From Brachionus rotundiformis (lineage: Eukaryota > Rotifera > Eurotatoria > Ploima > Brachionidae): 30,579 nucleotides of DNA. Each line of letters starts with the position of its first letter. Positions within the stretch are counted from its first letter, which is position 1. The notes under the pieces are model-generated. The model was not told the DNA's origin, searched no databases, and saw nothing but the letters and a program-made list of their open reading frames with translations. Positions 1 through 11,443 of the stretch are shown here, one piece after another. Where the stretch lies: NCBI GenBank assembly GCA_016802295.1, contig JAESIW010000203.1, forward strand, positions 718,875 to 749,453, read 5' to 3'. A program made the translations under genes and the position numbers.

Positions 1-705
1 GCGCTCTGACAAGTCCTATAATTGTCTTTACACTTTAATAGATTCAATTCAGTAGATCATTTTGCTGTCAAGTTACTTGATTCAAAGAGGTCATTATGAA
101 GCTGAGTCGATCCTAATTCATTCTTATTAAAAAACCCCAATATTTTCAAGTCGTCTGCATATGATAAACACGGACTTTGAACTGAATCCAAAAGATCGTT
201 ATTTAAATAATGAACAAAATCGGGTCCAAAACTGAACCCTGAGGGCCTCTTGCTATTCTGAAACTACATCACCAAGAATTGCTCTCTGCTTCCTATCAAG
301 AAGAAATGATTTAATCCATTCATATGGTTCATTTATAATACCATATGCTCTTAATTTTATTAAAAGTTTTCTATGCGAGACTTTATCAAATCAGAGAACT
401 CAGTGTATATGATATAGACTTTGACTTCAGATGTTATTCTGTCAACAAACTCAATTAGATTTGTGGTGCATGATTTGCCTGGCCTAAAACCATGTTGCTT
501 CTCGTTGATTAACTTGTTCTTTAGTAAGAAAGTCATGATTTCATTCCGTTAGATTTTCTCCATAGCTTTACCAACTATCGATGTTAATGAGACTCGTCTG
601 TAGTTTGAAACAGCAATTTTTGGCCCGCTTTTATGCAGGGGACTTTGTCAGATCCAGTAGACTTGTTTATATCTAATTTATTTAATAATTTTGTTGGTCA
701 TACGA
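1..705 (-). pseudogene. CR1-like non-LTR retrotransposon reverse transcriptase relic
   Basis: Read on the minus strand, pieces in changing frames resemble the reverse transcriptase of CR1-type LINEs. From about 700 down there is a stretch with STGSDKVP, then (about 640-560) SGPKIAVSNYRRVSLTS, then about 510-420 KQHGFRPGKSCTTNLIEFVD, then PQGSVLDPILFIIYLNN and SYADDLKIL (about 250-150). These match the RT blocks preceding and including the catalytic YxDD box. Several frameshifts and stops break the frame, and about 80 codons between the first two blocks are missing, so it is dead. The copy continues beyond base 1. It lies in the same transcription unit territory as PSME4 (opposite strand), probably inside an intron, because the first PSME4 exon seen needs upstream exons. 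Confidence 0.85.
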
Positions 706-1616
706 AGAAAGGCTAAGGGCTTTAAGTATTTAAACAAATTAGATATCTATGTATATTAGATATGTAACCTAGAACACAGAAAAAGTATTATAAATCATTT
801 TTTAAAATTCTGAGATATATTTAAACGGATTTGCTTAGGAAATTTTTTAACATAGAATACTTTATGTATTCATTTTGTATTTTTTCTAAAGGATTTATTT
901 GTTTTAATTGTAATTTTGAATATTATACATCATTTTAAACATTTATCATAAGATTTTTTCTATTAAAATAAAAGAAAAGTAAAGAAAAGAAACATTCAAA
1001 ATTATATTAAAAAAAAATAAAATAAGATTTAGTATTGAGTCTACAAAAGAGGTACTTAGTCTTCCTCCTTTTCTCTTTCCTCTGAAAAAACCTACCATAA
1101 TAGGAATAAAAAACAAAATTTTTATTTCATGAGTTAATTTTGTGCATCAATTTAAAATTTTTAAAGTTTAAAAAGGAAATTTTTTAATTGAAAGTGTTTT
1201 AAAATTGGATTATTAAAATATTAATAATTTAATAATTAAAATTAAATGCTTAAAAAATGTAATTATTAATGAAAAGCAAGGCAATTTTTTAATTAAGAAT
1301 ATCTTAATTAAAGGTAAAGATGTTTTCATCTAATAACAATCTTGCAAAATACAAAAAGTTCCATTTTTAAATTAAGCTGCACAGTCTAAAATTTAATTAT
1401 GATCAAACATGGAATAATTGTAGGTCATATTGCCATTCTCCATAAAGATAAAGATTCTTCATAAGGATATTTAAAATTTTTTCTATATGTTTCTTCTTTA
1501 AAGCATTTCGGACATGAACTTTATTCCAAATGGTATCTTTTTTCAGCAAAGCTAGATGATAATTATACTTTTATTTCTTTAAAAGAAATTTATTTCACTA
1601 ATAATTTAAATATTAG
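706..1616. other. AT-rich stretch upstream of first visible PSME4 exon
   Basis: Very AT-rich with homopolymer runs and no convincing coding exon. A short open stretch at about 1501-1616 reads through to the PSME4 acceptor in another frame but matches no PSME4 segment I recognise. Most likely PSME4 intron sequence. Confidence 0.5.
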
Positions 1617-4600
1617 ATGAACATTTTTTGAAAGACGAACGCGGAGACATTGAAGTTGAATGGAAATTGCAGCTTTTAACAGAGGTAATTTTATCTATTT
1701 TAATTAAAAAACTAAAAAATGAAAGAAAAATATAAATAATGATTTATTTCAGCTAACTAAAACAAATGGTTTGATACTTTTAAAGTATATGCCAAATATT
1801 AGGCAAATAATATCTTGGTACAGGCGTGCAGTTAATAAAGATGTGACCACTTATTTGAGTTCCATTATACGGAATACTGTCGCCTCGCTTTCAACCATTT
1901 ACCCAATTGAACAATCTTCGGTGGAATACAATTTTGTATTCGATGATGAGCAAGAGTTTTTCAAATCTCATTTGCCCATAAGAGACTGGGCAAAAACAGG
2001 AGACATATTCAATATTGGCTTAAAATATCATTTACCAAGTGTAGAAGAGATTGAAGCATGCTTGGACTTTATAAGTGACAATCTGAACCAGTCTTATGAC
2101 TTTTTGACCAAAACCATTGACGATATGAGTCGAACTTCCAAAGAAGAGCGGAATCGTGAGCTCAATTTTATCAATCACTTAATATATGCTGGCTCCAGGC
2201 TCATTAAGAGGCCGGTTAAATACAAAAATGTGACAGATCATATCAATTCCCAAGTCCAAATTGGTCACTTAGATAATAACAAAAAAGGACTGGGATTTGA
2301 AGCAGTCTATTGTGATGACGAGAATCATGAATACTCTAAGATAAGTCCAAAGCATAAAGAACTAATGTTTGGTCTTAGGGAACAATGTATCAATTTTTTA
2401 ATTGACTTGGTAGAAAAATTGACCAAATCTCATTCAAATGAAACTCTACTCCTTCAACTAATTTCAAGAGTAATATTTATTTTTATTAAATTAGTAATCA
2501 AAAACTTAACTGGAGAATTACTAAGGAAAAAATAGATAAATATAATTTATTAATTTGATTGCTTAATAATAAATATTTATTGATTTAAACTCAAGTAAAA
2601 TATCTAAAATTGTCAAGGTATTGTGCACAGCGAGTATCACTTATGGCTTTTTTGTAAGCGACTTTGAAAAGTTATGGAAAAACCACCATACAAACAAGTC
2701 CTCAATGCAAAATAAGCTTCTTGGCAAAAAGAACACTCTTCGGTCCGAACTTATCACCAGAATAATGCTTCAGTATCAATATAGAACATTCTATATCCAC
2801 ACAAGACTGAATGAACTGGATCTTCGTGTTATTGAAACTCTTTTCAAGTTATCAATTGATTCAGTATATGCCACAGTGCGTAAGGACGCACAATCTCAAC
2901 TATTTTCACTACTGTCTCACTATCCACACTCCAATTTGGTCATAGTGCCCAAAATAGTCGACCTACTCAAGAGGTGCAATATCAGTGATGAAAGCAAGCT
3001 GACTCATGATCAATTAAAGGGATGCTTGTACATAATTAGTGGTAACAACTACTTGGACTCGTTGATGATCAAACAAAATTGGCATGTTCTTAATCAATTG
3101 TGGCCTATTTTGCTGAGATGCCAAAGCTACGAAAAGCCATCAGTACAAGCTTTATTGGACAAAATTTATGTTCGTTTGGACAAAGACTTTGACTCGTTTG
3201 AGAACAGAAGTGAGCTAAGCAAGAACACTGTCCAGCTGGCATTTGAGTTTAGTCCAAAAAGCAAAGAATTGTATGATAATGATAAAAGACTAGTTGGTTT
3301 CAAGAAGAATGTAGAACAAGAAACTCATTTGATTGCTGATCTAATGAAAAATTTGATCTCTATTGCAAAAGAGTCGACATTATCTTGGAAAAACCAGTCA
3401 ACCAGCTATGGTTCTCTTATGTATTTGCTTTTTTCTTGTCAAAATGACAACCAACTACTCATACCAGAATGCATTGAGCTATTTGTAGACTCATTAATAC
3501 ACGAAAATATTCATATTAGAAAAGTAAGCTTTATTAATCTGAATTTGTTATATAAATTAATAAAAATAAAAAAAAATTAAATCTATCATTTTTTGATTAA
3601 ATTTTTTAAATAACAGATAGCAATCGATGCTTTGTGTATCATATTTAAAATGGTAAAATTCAAAAAGCAAACAGAGGAAATGAATGCAGAAGAGTTGGTC
3701 AGAGATCAGACAAAAAATTCAGTATCCTCGGCAAAAATAAATACTTTCTGTCCGGGATACAGAGAAGACAACAAGTGGCACTTGTACGATGCTGATTTTC
3801 TGTCTAATTCAAACTGGTCGGAGACAAAATTTCTGGACAAATCTTATTGGGGCTATTACTGCTGGCCGACAAAAATAAAAGTCAACCTAAATAGAAGAAA
3901 ATTCTACACTTTTGATTCAACAGAAGATGGCTGCTTTTCAAAAGCCATGAGACCAGTGGTCAATCGGTTTAGAAATGATCCTAATTTTTTCATAAAGTTT
4001 GTTCAGATTTACAAAATAGAGGAAAGCCGTGGTCACGAAAAATTTGACAAAAAATCATTTTACTTGTTCAAATCATTGTTTAGAAATTATGGAACCATTG
4101 ACATAATACCAAATCTGATGTCTCATTTGAAAAATTTGATTACAGATAAAGAAACAAATACTCAAGAGAGAAGCCATAAACTAGCTGCTGAGATTACCAG
4201 CGCTTTGATCAGGGGATCAAAATACTGGTCATTCGAACAATTGAAAAAGCTTTGGTCCGATTTAGAAACTGTATTCAATATTTTGATTGAAAATGTGACA
4301 AGTGAAAACCTAAGTTTGTGGAAGTCGTGCTTTTCCAATGCTTATGAAGATCAAGATCCCAGAAGACTTACATTTTATCTTAACTATTTCAAGAATTTGG
4401 CATTCAGAATTTTGCCAAAAAACGACCAAAATGCCAGCGAGTCAACTTCAACTTCATTTCAGCAAACTAGCTGTCTTCAATTTTTGATCGCATTTAGCCA
4501 ACTTGAATGGCGTGCACCAGACTTTTGGTCAAGTTTAATTGATCTTTTCTTGAATAATATGAGTCATCCATATAAATCTGTTCGAGAAAAAATTGGATTG

Positions 4601-6241
4601 TAAGTAAAACTATTTTGTGTTTTTTTGAGCTTTACAAAAATTAGTGGTAAGGACTTGAAAAAAGATAAAATGCAGCCAAAAATGAGCTGTAGAGTCACTT
4701 TAACAATTTATCTTAATCCAAATTTCAAATTGGAACAATACCCAATCGCGGTTTGTTCCAGGGTGGTCGAAAATATCTCATCTTTCTTCCTTGGTTAATA
4801 GTCCTAATTTCTTATAAAAGAGAAGTCAACTCTTTAAAGGGCAATTTTTAAATTTGGTACAAGTGCTGCCGCTCTTTTCTGAAATTTTCCATTTAATGCA
4901 TATCCACTTGACAGTAGGGGGATCATTGGCAAATGATTTAGTCCAAATTTGGTTTAAAAAGAAAAGAAAAATAATCATAAAAGATAAAATTAATTTAAAA
5001 CGATTTAAATCTTTATTATAAAAGTTTTAATCAAAGAATTTAAAATTTATTTGAACCAGTATTGTTTGGTAATAGAATCATGTATCACAGATGTGTATAG
5101 AAATATTGGAAAAAAGCTTGAAAATAATTTAAGATTATAGAAAAATGATAATTAATTAATTAATAAATTTTAAAAAATTTAAAAAATTAAATTTTGTTTT
5201 AAAATTGTTTTGATTTAAAGTTGTCTGGCTCTGAGTCAGGTGACCGATATTGACTATTCTGCTTCAATTAACCAGACTAAAAAAGATCCCAATCAAATGG
5301 AAAACATGAAACGCTTCATAGACTTTATAGAAAAACGTCTCAGCAAAGGCATCGAGTTGTTTAGCTCGATTTCTGATTCAGGTGAAGAAAATGAAGAGTC
5401 CAAATTGACCGATACCAAAAGTCCCCAACATCAATCAGCCATTAACTGCTTGCAGACCATCTTTTCATGGTTTGGCTATTACATTTACAAGTCGTACCAG
5501 CCAGTCAATCATCAAATAATCCGCTTGATTCCTCAGCTGTGCAGTGTGGACAAAATAGCAGCACAAGAAGCAACAATAAAAACGCAATTACCAATGATCC
5601 GAATAGCCATATCAATGTGGATCATGGATCAAAAGAGCTCTGTAGAATTCATTGATCAACTAGCTAACATTGTCAAAATGAAAAGTTGGATGTCAAGACT
5701 TGCTGGTGTGCAAATGCTTCAAAATTTTGGAATTTTTAATCTATTTCTTGTTGAAAATGAAGTTAAATTTCTTTTAAAAAATTTAATTCTAGACTCCCTA
5801 GTTGATGAACAATTAGAAGTGCGTGTGTGTGCTAGTCTTGCACTAACCGCTCTAATTCATTCAAATTTTATTCAAGTTGATGACCATCTAGTGTCCAAAT
5901 TGAAAAGCTTAAGTGTTACCAAAGCAAAAAAAAAGGAAAAGGAAACAGGCAAAATTGTGACCAATATGTCCAATTTAGTAAAAAGACATGGAGGAGTCCT
6001 TGGTTTGTGCTCTATTGTAAATTCTTGTCCATACGATGTGCCTGATTATCTACCCGAAGTAGTGACTTACTTGTGCAGCTTTACTAATGACCAAATGCCC
6101 ATTCAAGGCTCGGTTAGAAAGTGTCTAAGTGAATTTAGGCGAACTCATTACGACAATTGGTCAGAGCATAAGCTTAAGTTTGACGAGAACCAGCTGTCAA
6201 TACTGATGGACATTCTGATTTCCCCAAGCTACTATGCTTAA
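1617..6241 (+). CDS. PSME4: Proteasome activator complex subunit 4 (PA200/Blm10), C-terminal ~1230 residues
   Basis: PA200 is a large HEAT-repeat protein that caps the 20S proteasome core and promotes ATP-independent degradation of peptides and acetylated histones. Five exons join in frame: 1617-1684, 1753-2469, 2618-3523, 3617-4599 and 5221-6241, with GT-AG introns of 68, 148, 93 and 621 bp. The reading runs about 1230 codons to TAA at 6239. Family-diagnostic blocks as I remember vertebrate PSME4: EWKLQLLTE (exon 1), DWAKTGDIFNIGLKYHLPS (exon 2), LLGKKNTLRS (exon 3), WGYYCWP and LIRGSKYWSFEQLKKLW (exon 4), LVKRHGGVLGL, FRRTHYDNWSEHKLKF and the final Tyr-Tyr-Ala (exon 5). The terminal Y-Y-A is the HbYX-like tail that docks in the 20S alpha-ring pocket. 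The first exon starts mid-codon, so roughly the first 600-700 residues lie upstream of the window. No frameshift or stop is seen; the gene looks functional. Confidence 0.96.
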
Positions 6242-6486
6242 TTATTTTCCTTTAAATATAAATATTTATTTATTAGATTTAATCTATTTTTAAAAATATT
6301 TTTTTATAAATAAAATTTACTATCTTTTATAATATTGTTTAATTGGCTAGACTAAGGCCATTTTAAATTTCTTAGAATAATTTTCTAAAAGTCTAAAAGG
6401 TCTTTTGAAAATATTTAAATGAAATTTTTGGCCGGTATTAAGAAAAAAGATAAAAGACAGGAATTTTAAATTTATTTTATTCAATA
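6242..6486. terminator. Convergent 3' ends of PSME4 and trypsin 1, with poly(A) signals
   Basis: The 245-bp gap between two stop codons that face each other carries an AATAAA at 6309-6314 (+) for PSME4 and an AATAAA on the minus strand at 6481-6476 for the protease. No other structure was seen. Confidence 0.6.
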
Positions 6487-9400
6487 TTAACTAAAATTTA
6501 AATTAAGTAGCAAATAAAAAAAGAAAAAAATAATCAAGTTTAAATTTTTGATTAGATTTGATCGTGTAGCTGAACTAACAAACTCATTGCCATTTACCAA
6601 AGTTGATTTGTTTGCTTTAGCAATTCCGGTAATCCAGTCAAGATAAGAACTGACTTTCATATAACCACTTAAATAATAAAACAAAATTTTATATTATTTT
6701 AAAGAGTTTAAGAAAAAATGGAAAAGATATATAAAAATAATATAAGATTGAATAATTTTTAATTAACCTATATCATCTCTGTGTATACTGTCCACACTTT
6801 AATCAAATATATTAGGTAAAAAAGCACAATTATATTAATTTTTTGATTAGGGTTTTGGAAAAATAAAATTTTATTAAAATGTTGTTAAAATGAATTCAGA
6901 AGATCCAGACTCATATAGGCCAATCTCACTTTTATGCTACTTATGCAAATTATAAGAAAAAATATAAAATCAAAAGTTACAAAAATGGGCCGAAAAGAAT
7001 CAGGTGCTTCCCAAATGCCAGGCAGGTTTAAGAAAAAAGCGTTCCACACAAGAGCATATTCTGAATATAACCCAATCAGTTTGTGAAGCATTTGATAACA
7101 ATAAATTAACAGGAGCCGTATTTTTTGATTTAGAAAAAGCATTTGATAAGGCCTCGCACTTTGGGATCATTGAATAACTAGACAACCTGGGTCTTAACCG
7201 GTGCTTATTGAATTGGGTAATTAACTTCCTAAGTAACAGAACTTTTCAAGTGGATTATAAGGAATGTGTTTCAATAGAAAAACCAATAAACTGTGGAGTA
7301 CCGCAAGGAAGCTGTCTCTTACCAACTCTATTCTTTATTTATTTTAGTGACATAGCGAAAATCTTACCAGAGAGTATAAAATTAGCCCTTTTCGCTGATG
7401 ACCTGTGCATCTTGATCTCGTGTAAATCAATTAAAGAACTTAAAAAAAATCTCCAAGTCGCCATAGATAAAGTAGCTGATTTTTGCTTAACCTTGGGCTT
7501 TAAAATCAATCTCTTGAAAACTTCTCATACAACATTCACTACAGCAAGCCATAGGAAAAACTACGAGAGAAAATATAATCTAAAGCTTCGAATTGATAAC
7601 CAGCAGGTCCCTATGGAACCGAAACCAACTTTTCTTGGTATTAAACATGACCCAAAAATCTGTTTTAAAGTACATTTGGACCAACTAAAAAAGAAGCTCA
7701 TTCCTAAAATGAACCTGCTCAGACGAATAAGAAATTCTAAATGGGCCAAGTCCCTTTCTTTAAACATACAACTATATAAGTCTTTAATTGGATTGCTTAT
7801 GGATTACTGTTTTTTGATAATCAATGTGAGTACGGAAAGAATTAAGAAAAATCTGCAGAAAATCCAAAGCAGGATCTTAAAAATAATTAAATTTTTTTCT
7901 ATTAAAGAGATACACAAAGTAGTCAAGCTTGACACAATCGAAGAAAGGGCAAGTCACTTGTTCGTCAAATTCTTAGAAAGTAAATCAAAGCAAGAATTTA
8001 TAGCCAAAAAAATTCACGCATACGTGCAAACTGTTTCCTACTCAGATACCAAAAGATTCAAAACACCGATTGACTTATTCTACGAAATCAAATTCAATAA
8101 AAACAACTAATCTGTCTTAAATCCTAATGTAAATATCTTTATCTTAACCTTTGTATATTGCTATAAACCAATTTGTTTCAATTAATTTTACTTTTTTTTG
8201 TATAGTTCAATCTTCTATTTATCAGAGAAATTTTTCTTTTAATTAAGAATCTCTTAAATAAGACCATCTTAATTTTAAAATTCTTACCAACTGATCAGAT
8301 TTTATTTTCTAACAAAAAAAGGTATCAAATTAAACAAAGCTTTAATGATAATTAATGATTGTAAGATTGTTTAATTCCTTTTTTTTACTAATCAAAGATT
8401 GCTTTAAATTATCTAATAATTCCTATTCTAAAATTTTTTATCATTATCAACAAAATTTTTATATTCGTTCATTTCAATATTTAAATTTGAAAATGAATAA
8501 AAAGTTTGATTCTATGGAAAATATCTAAAAAAGAATAATTAGCGCTTCATTCAATTGATAAAAAGACGCGACACTTTATTTTTAGCTGTAAGAAAAAGAA
8601 TGTTGTCAAGTCTTTTTTAACCACCAATTCTTGTACACATATCTTTTAACATGGTGAACGAGTTTGAATATTAAATTTTCGAAGGTAATTTATAAATAGT
8701 ATATTAATAAATAAAAAAAGGCTTAAAATAAAGAACGATTAAAAAAATCTGTATAAGTAAAAGAAAGAATGTAAAAATTGAAATTGTAAAATTGGTTACC
8801 AATTTTATTAGTTTATTTTTAAAGTTAATAAATTACCCATAGACTCCTGGTAGAGCACATCCTTGACCAAATGAAGTTATACCCACAATAATGTACTTTT
8901 CTTGTCCATTATAGCTGTCTTTGATAAACAAAGGTCCTCCTGAATCTCCTTGGCAAGTGTCTTTTCCTCCTGCTTGTTCGCCTGCATACAAAATATCTCC
9001 ACTGTTACAGCAAACTAGGGTCATTTTAACATTTTGTAGAGTATCCGAAGTCTGGCCACCAAAAGATAGTGTTCCCCATCCTGCAGCCCATGAATCTACA
9101 TTCATCGTAGTGGGATAATTGGAATCTTTCAAATAGGGCAGACAAGCCGGCTGAATAGAATTACTGAATGTTATTTCATCTTTAAGTCTTATAACCCCCA
9201 CATCATTCTGGTTCTCATTACTATAAGCCGGGTGCTAGCCAATTTATTTATTTATAAAATAATAAAATAACAAAAAAATTACAATTGTAAATGATTCAAT
9301 TGAATAATATGAGTTTATATTATTTACATTATGAACGCCCAAGTATACTCTATACATTGACTCAAACGTAGGATAATATGAGTTAGGTTGGACTGTTAAT

Positions 9401-9781
9401 TTTGAACCATCTGATAATGGTAAAACAGAAATGTAGCAGTGAGCTGCAGTTAAAATTGAATCTTTGCTGATCACTGATCCGCCACATCTATATTCAACAG
9501 AGCGTGTAGTTGATCCATAATCGTATTTATAGTTGAAAACCAAAAGGGCCATTGAAGGCCAGCTGTTTTGCACTGCTTCGGTGCCACCAACAATCCGAAC
9601 ATTTGGATTTGCAAAAGTAATGCCACACTCTTATTTGTCAAGAAGATAAAATTAGTCAAATTTTATTTCAAACTAATTAAAATAAAGCACCATCACAATA
9701 TGGAGGAGTACCTCCATTTGAGCAATCTTGGCAAGACAAGCGCTGAATTAAAATAAGTGTGGACAAAAGTTTCAAAATCAT
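6487..9781 (-). CDS. Trypsin-like serine protease, paralog 1 (four exons, hydrophobic tail)
   Basis: Exons on the minus strand: 9781-9691, 9629-9283, 9234-8837, 6667-6487; introns 61, 48 and 2169 bp; 338 residues, TAA stop. Residues 1-16 are a signal peptide, followed by a short Cys-containing pro-region (CQDCSNGG...CDECG). Activation should occur after Arg42 in NVR/IVGG. Catalytic residues are His94 (TAAHC), Asp157 (QNDVGVIRL) and Ser244 (CQGDSGGPL). Asp238 at the S1-pocket position predicts cleavage after Lys/Arg. A loop of about 20 extra residues separates TAAHC from YLGVH. The C-terminus ends in NLIIFFFFYLLLNLNFS, a possible GPI signal or membrane anchor. Oddities: the usual LCAG cysteine is Tyr (LYAG) and about eight residues before it are missing, leaving an unpaired Cys. 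The last exon junction yields GVYGGYMKV where the family has GVYTKV. The last intron holds a LINE fragment. It may be functional or newly decaying; expression is unknown. Confidence 0.88.
6885..8110 (+). pseudogene. 5'-truncated non-LTR retrotransposon RT inside trypsin-1 intron
   Basis: On the plus strand, opposite to the host gene. Recognisable RT blocks: DPDSYRPISLL (about 6910), GAVFFDLEKAFD (about 7111-7146, motif A with the catalytic Asp), CGVPQGSCLLPTLFFIYF (about 7291-7344) and the catalytic FADDL (about 7390). Then come the thumb and C-terminal region, with FLGIKHDPK and YKSLIGLLMDYCF. From 7208 the frame is open for 300 codons to TAA at 8108. Upstream of that are stops near 6952, 6964 and 7175 and a frameshift near 7040. 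The endonuclease and first half of the ORF are absent, which is typical of a 5'-truncated insertion. It shares its family with the copy at 22890-23676. No clear 3' repeat tail follows the stop. Confidence 0.9.
8111..8836. other. Remainder of trypsin-1 intron 3
   Basis: AT-rich, no coding signal or recognisable repeat beyond simple A/T runs. It probably contains the decayed 3' UTR of the LINE and original intron sequence. Confidence 0.5.
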
Positions 9782-10657
9782 TGAAATGTATCAAGGTACT
9801 AATTTTACTAATTCTAATTTATACCAATGTTTTTGAAAATGATTCTTTGATCTTGATACAGTGGAAATTTTTTAACCAGCTTTTTTTCTCATTAAAAATA
9901 TCAAATCAAATTTTTTTTCAAAAAGTTTTAATAATTTTTTTATAATTAATTTTGAAATTGATAAGATTCGTTTAAAATAATTATGAACATGTGAACCTTT
10001 TTAAATATTCATTTTGCTGTGCAATTATCTATTCTTTCTTTTGAAATATTTTTCGGCAAAATTTAATGAATCATGAAAAAAAGCATTTTCCTAAATTCTG
10101 TAATAATGATAAACAAACATTTCTTAGTACAATATATATTTATAAATGACTAAAATTTTTCATATTATATAACTCTCGTGCTAGATTCAGCTTTTTTTTT
10201 AATTTTAGATAAAAATTTTAATTTAACTTAATTGATGATTTCTAGGAATAATTTTAAAATGATATAAAAGAGTTCAGTCTGTCAAAAAAAAGTATTGACA
10301 GAAAATAAAAATTTAAAACCACTGCAGCACAAAAATTTAGATAATAAATAATGATTTCCTAGTCTTAATTTAATTTGTTTAATCAAGTTTACTAATAGTC
10401 CAATTTATCAATTATATTGAAGTGCTTCAGTTAGCTTTTTTATCTTAATCTGGATGGAAAAAGGTTCTTATGTTATAAAGACAAGACTCGTTATTTTGTT
10501 TAAAGTTGGTTGAATAAGATTTTGAGAAAAAGAGAAAGCCAAAAACATGAAATTTTTGATTAATATTTAAATCAAATATATTGAATTTTTTAATATCTTT
10601 TTCTTAAAAAAAATAATTTATTATTTAGAAATTAAATAAAGATAAAAAGTAGGATAG
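9782..10657. other. AT-rich intergenic region upstream of trypsin 1
   Basis: Contains a weak TATAAATT on the minus strand at 9823-9816, only about 40 bp before the trypsin-1 ATG. Otherwise no gene or repeat could be supported. Confidence 0.4.
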
Positions 10658-10783
10658 GTATACGAAATCGAAAAAACCTTCTACACAAATCCAAAACCAT
10701 TAAAAATGGCTGTTTTGGAAGTTGCCAAAGTTTTAGATAGACCCAAAATTACAGGTCAAGTCCAATGTGATTTGTGCAAAGAA
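10658..10783 (+). pseudogene. Orphan exon resembling a saposin-B linker and domain start
   Basis: A 42-codon open segment bounded by an acceptor-like ATAG and a donor-like GTAGGT, both in phase 0. It contains NPKPLKMAVLEVAKVLDRP followed by TGQVQCDLCKE. The CxxC in a QCDLCKE context is typical of the first strand of saposin B-type domains in prosaposin-like proteins, and the preceding part resembles an inter-saposin linker. No partner exon is visible on either side; within 140 bp downstream lies a protease relic. Most likely a duplicated stray exon, or one exon of a gene whose other exons lie elsewhere. The saposin assignment is from memory of the family pattern and is tentative. Confidence 0.4.
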
Positions 10784-10918
10784 GTAGGTGTTTTATACGT
10801 TCACATAACAGACACATAGTCAAATAGTTTTCTAAAAGTATAATAAAAATATTTAATAGAAGAAAAGATAAAACAGAAATTTTATATTTAGTTTATTCAC
10901 AAAGTAAGGATTCAATTT

Positions 10919-11084
10919 TAACTGCAGCTCACTGCTACATTTCTGTTGTTATTATCCTACCTTTTGGAATCTCAAATACAGGTGGACCTTTGTTGGTCAA
11001 GGACAGATATAATGGGCAAGAGAAGTACATATCTGTCGGTATAATTTCATTTGGTCAAGGATTCGATCTACCAATAGTCTATGG
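10919..11084 (+). pseudogene. Collapsed copy of trypsin 1 (exon 2 and exon 3 fragments fused)
   Basis: The frame reads DSILTAAHCYISV, identical to trypsin 1 around the catalytic His. After a few residues it jumps to GGPLLVKDRYNGQEKYISVG and ISFGQGFDLPIVYG, matching trypsin 1 from after the catalytic Ser to the end of its third exon, including the same TATGG/GTAATT donor. About 150 codons between are gone, the active-site Ser motif is NTGG instead of DSGG, and both flanks lack the other exons. It lies in opposite orientation to its parent, so it is an inverted partial duplication followed by internal deletion. Confidence 0.88.
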
Positions 11085-11443
11085 GTAATTAATTTATTTT
11101 TAAACTATGTAATTTTATTTAATTATTTTAAATTTTTTTCCTCGCAATTTAGTTCTAAAGTTGATATACATTTTCATTAAAAAAAGTTTTTATGATAATG
11201 GTCGTAATTCACTTATTAAATTTTAATTATTAAATTATTTAATCGTTTTTTTTATTTCCAATGATCGGTTAGAGAAATCGATAATTAATTTGATTTGGAA
11301 AAGTTGGTAACCATAATAATATTTTATTTTTTTTTCACAAAATTAATCAATTTTTTATTAAAAATAAAAATAATTGATTCATTTTGTTATTTTTTTAGTA
11401 GCTAATCTTTATATTTTAGTCTGAATTTTTCAAAATTTATTAA

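Noticed and set aside
4600..5220. Possible extra exon or MITE in the 621-bp PSME4 intron
   Set aside because: The protein alignment is continuous across the flanking exons, and no inverted ends or duplications were found.
5467..5655. Plus-strand ORF inside PSME4 exon 5 in another frame
   Set aside because: Shadow of the strongly conserved PSME4 frame; no recognisable protein.
6885..7142. Two minus-strand ORFs over the intronic RT
   Set aside because: Antisense to RT motif A and upstream blocks; no independent support.
8921..9118. Plus-strand ORF
   Set aside because: Antisense shadow of trypsin 1 exon 3.
9568..9945. Plus-strand ORFs opposite the start of trypsin 1 and upstream
   Set aside because: Low-complexity AT-driven frames antisense to exon 1 and 2; no recognisable motif.
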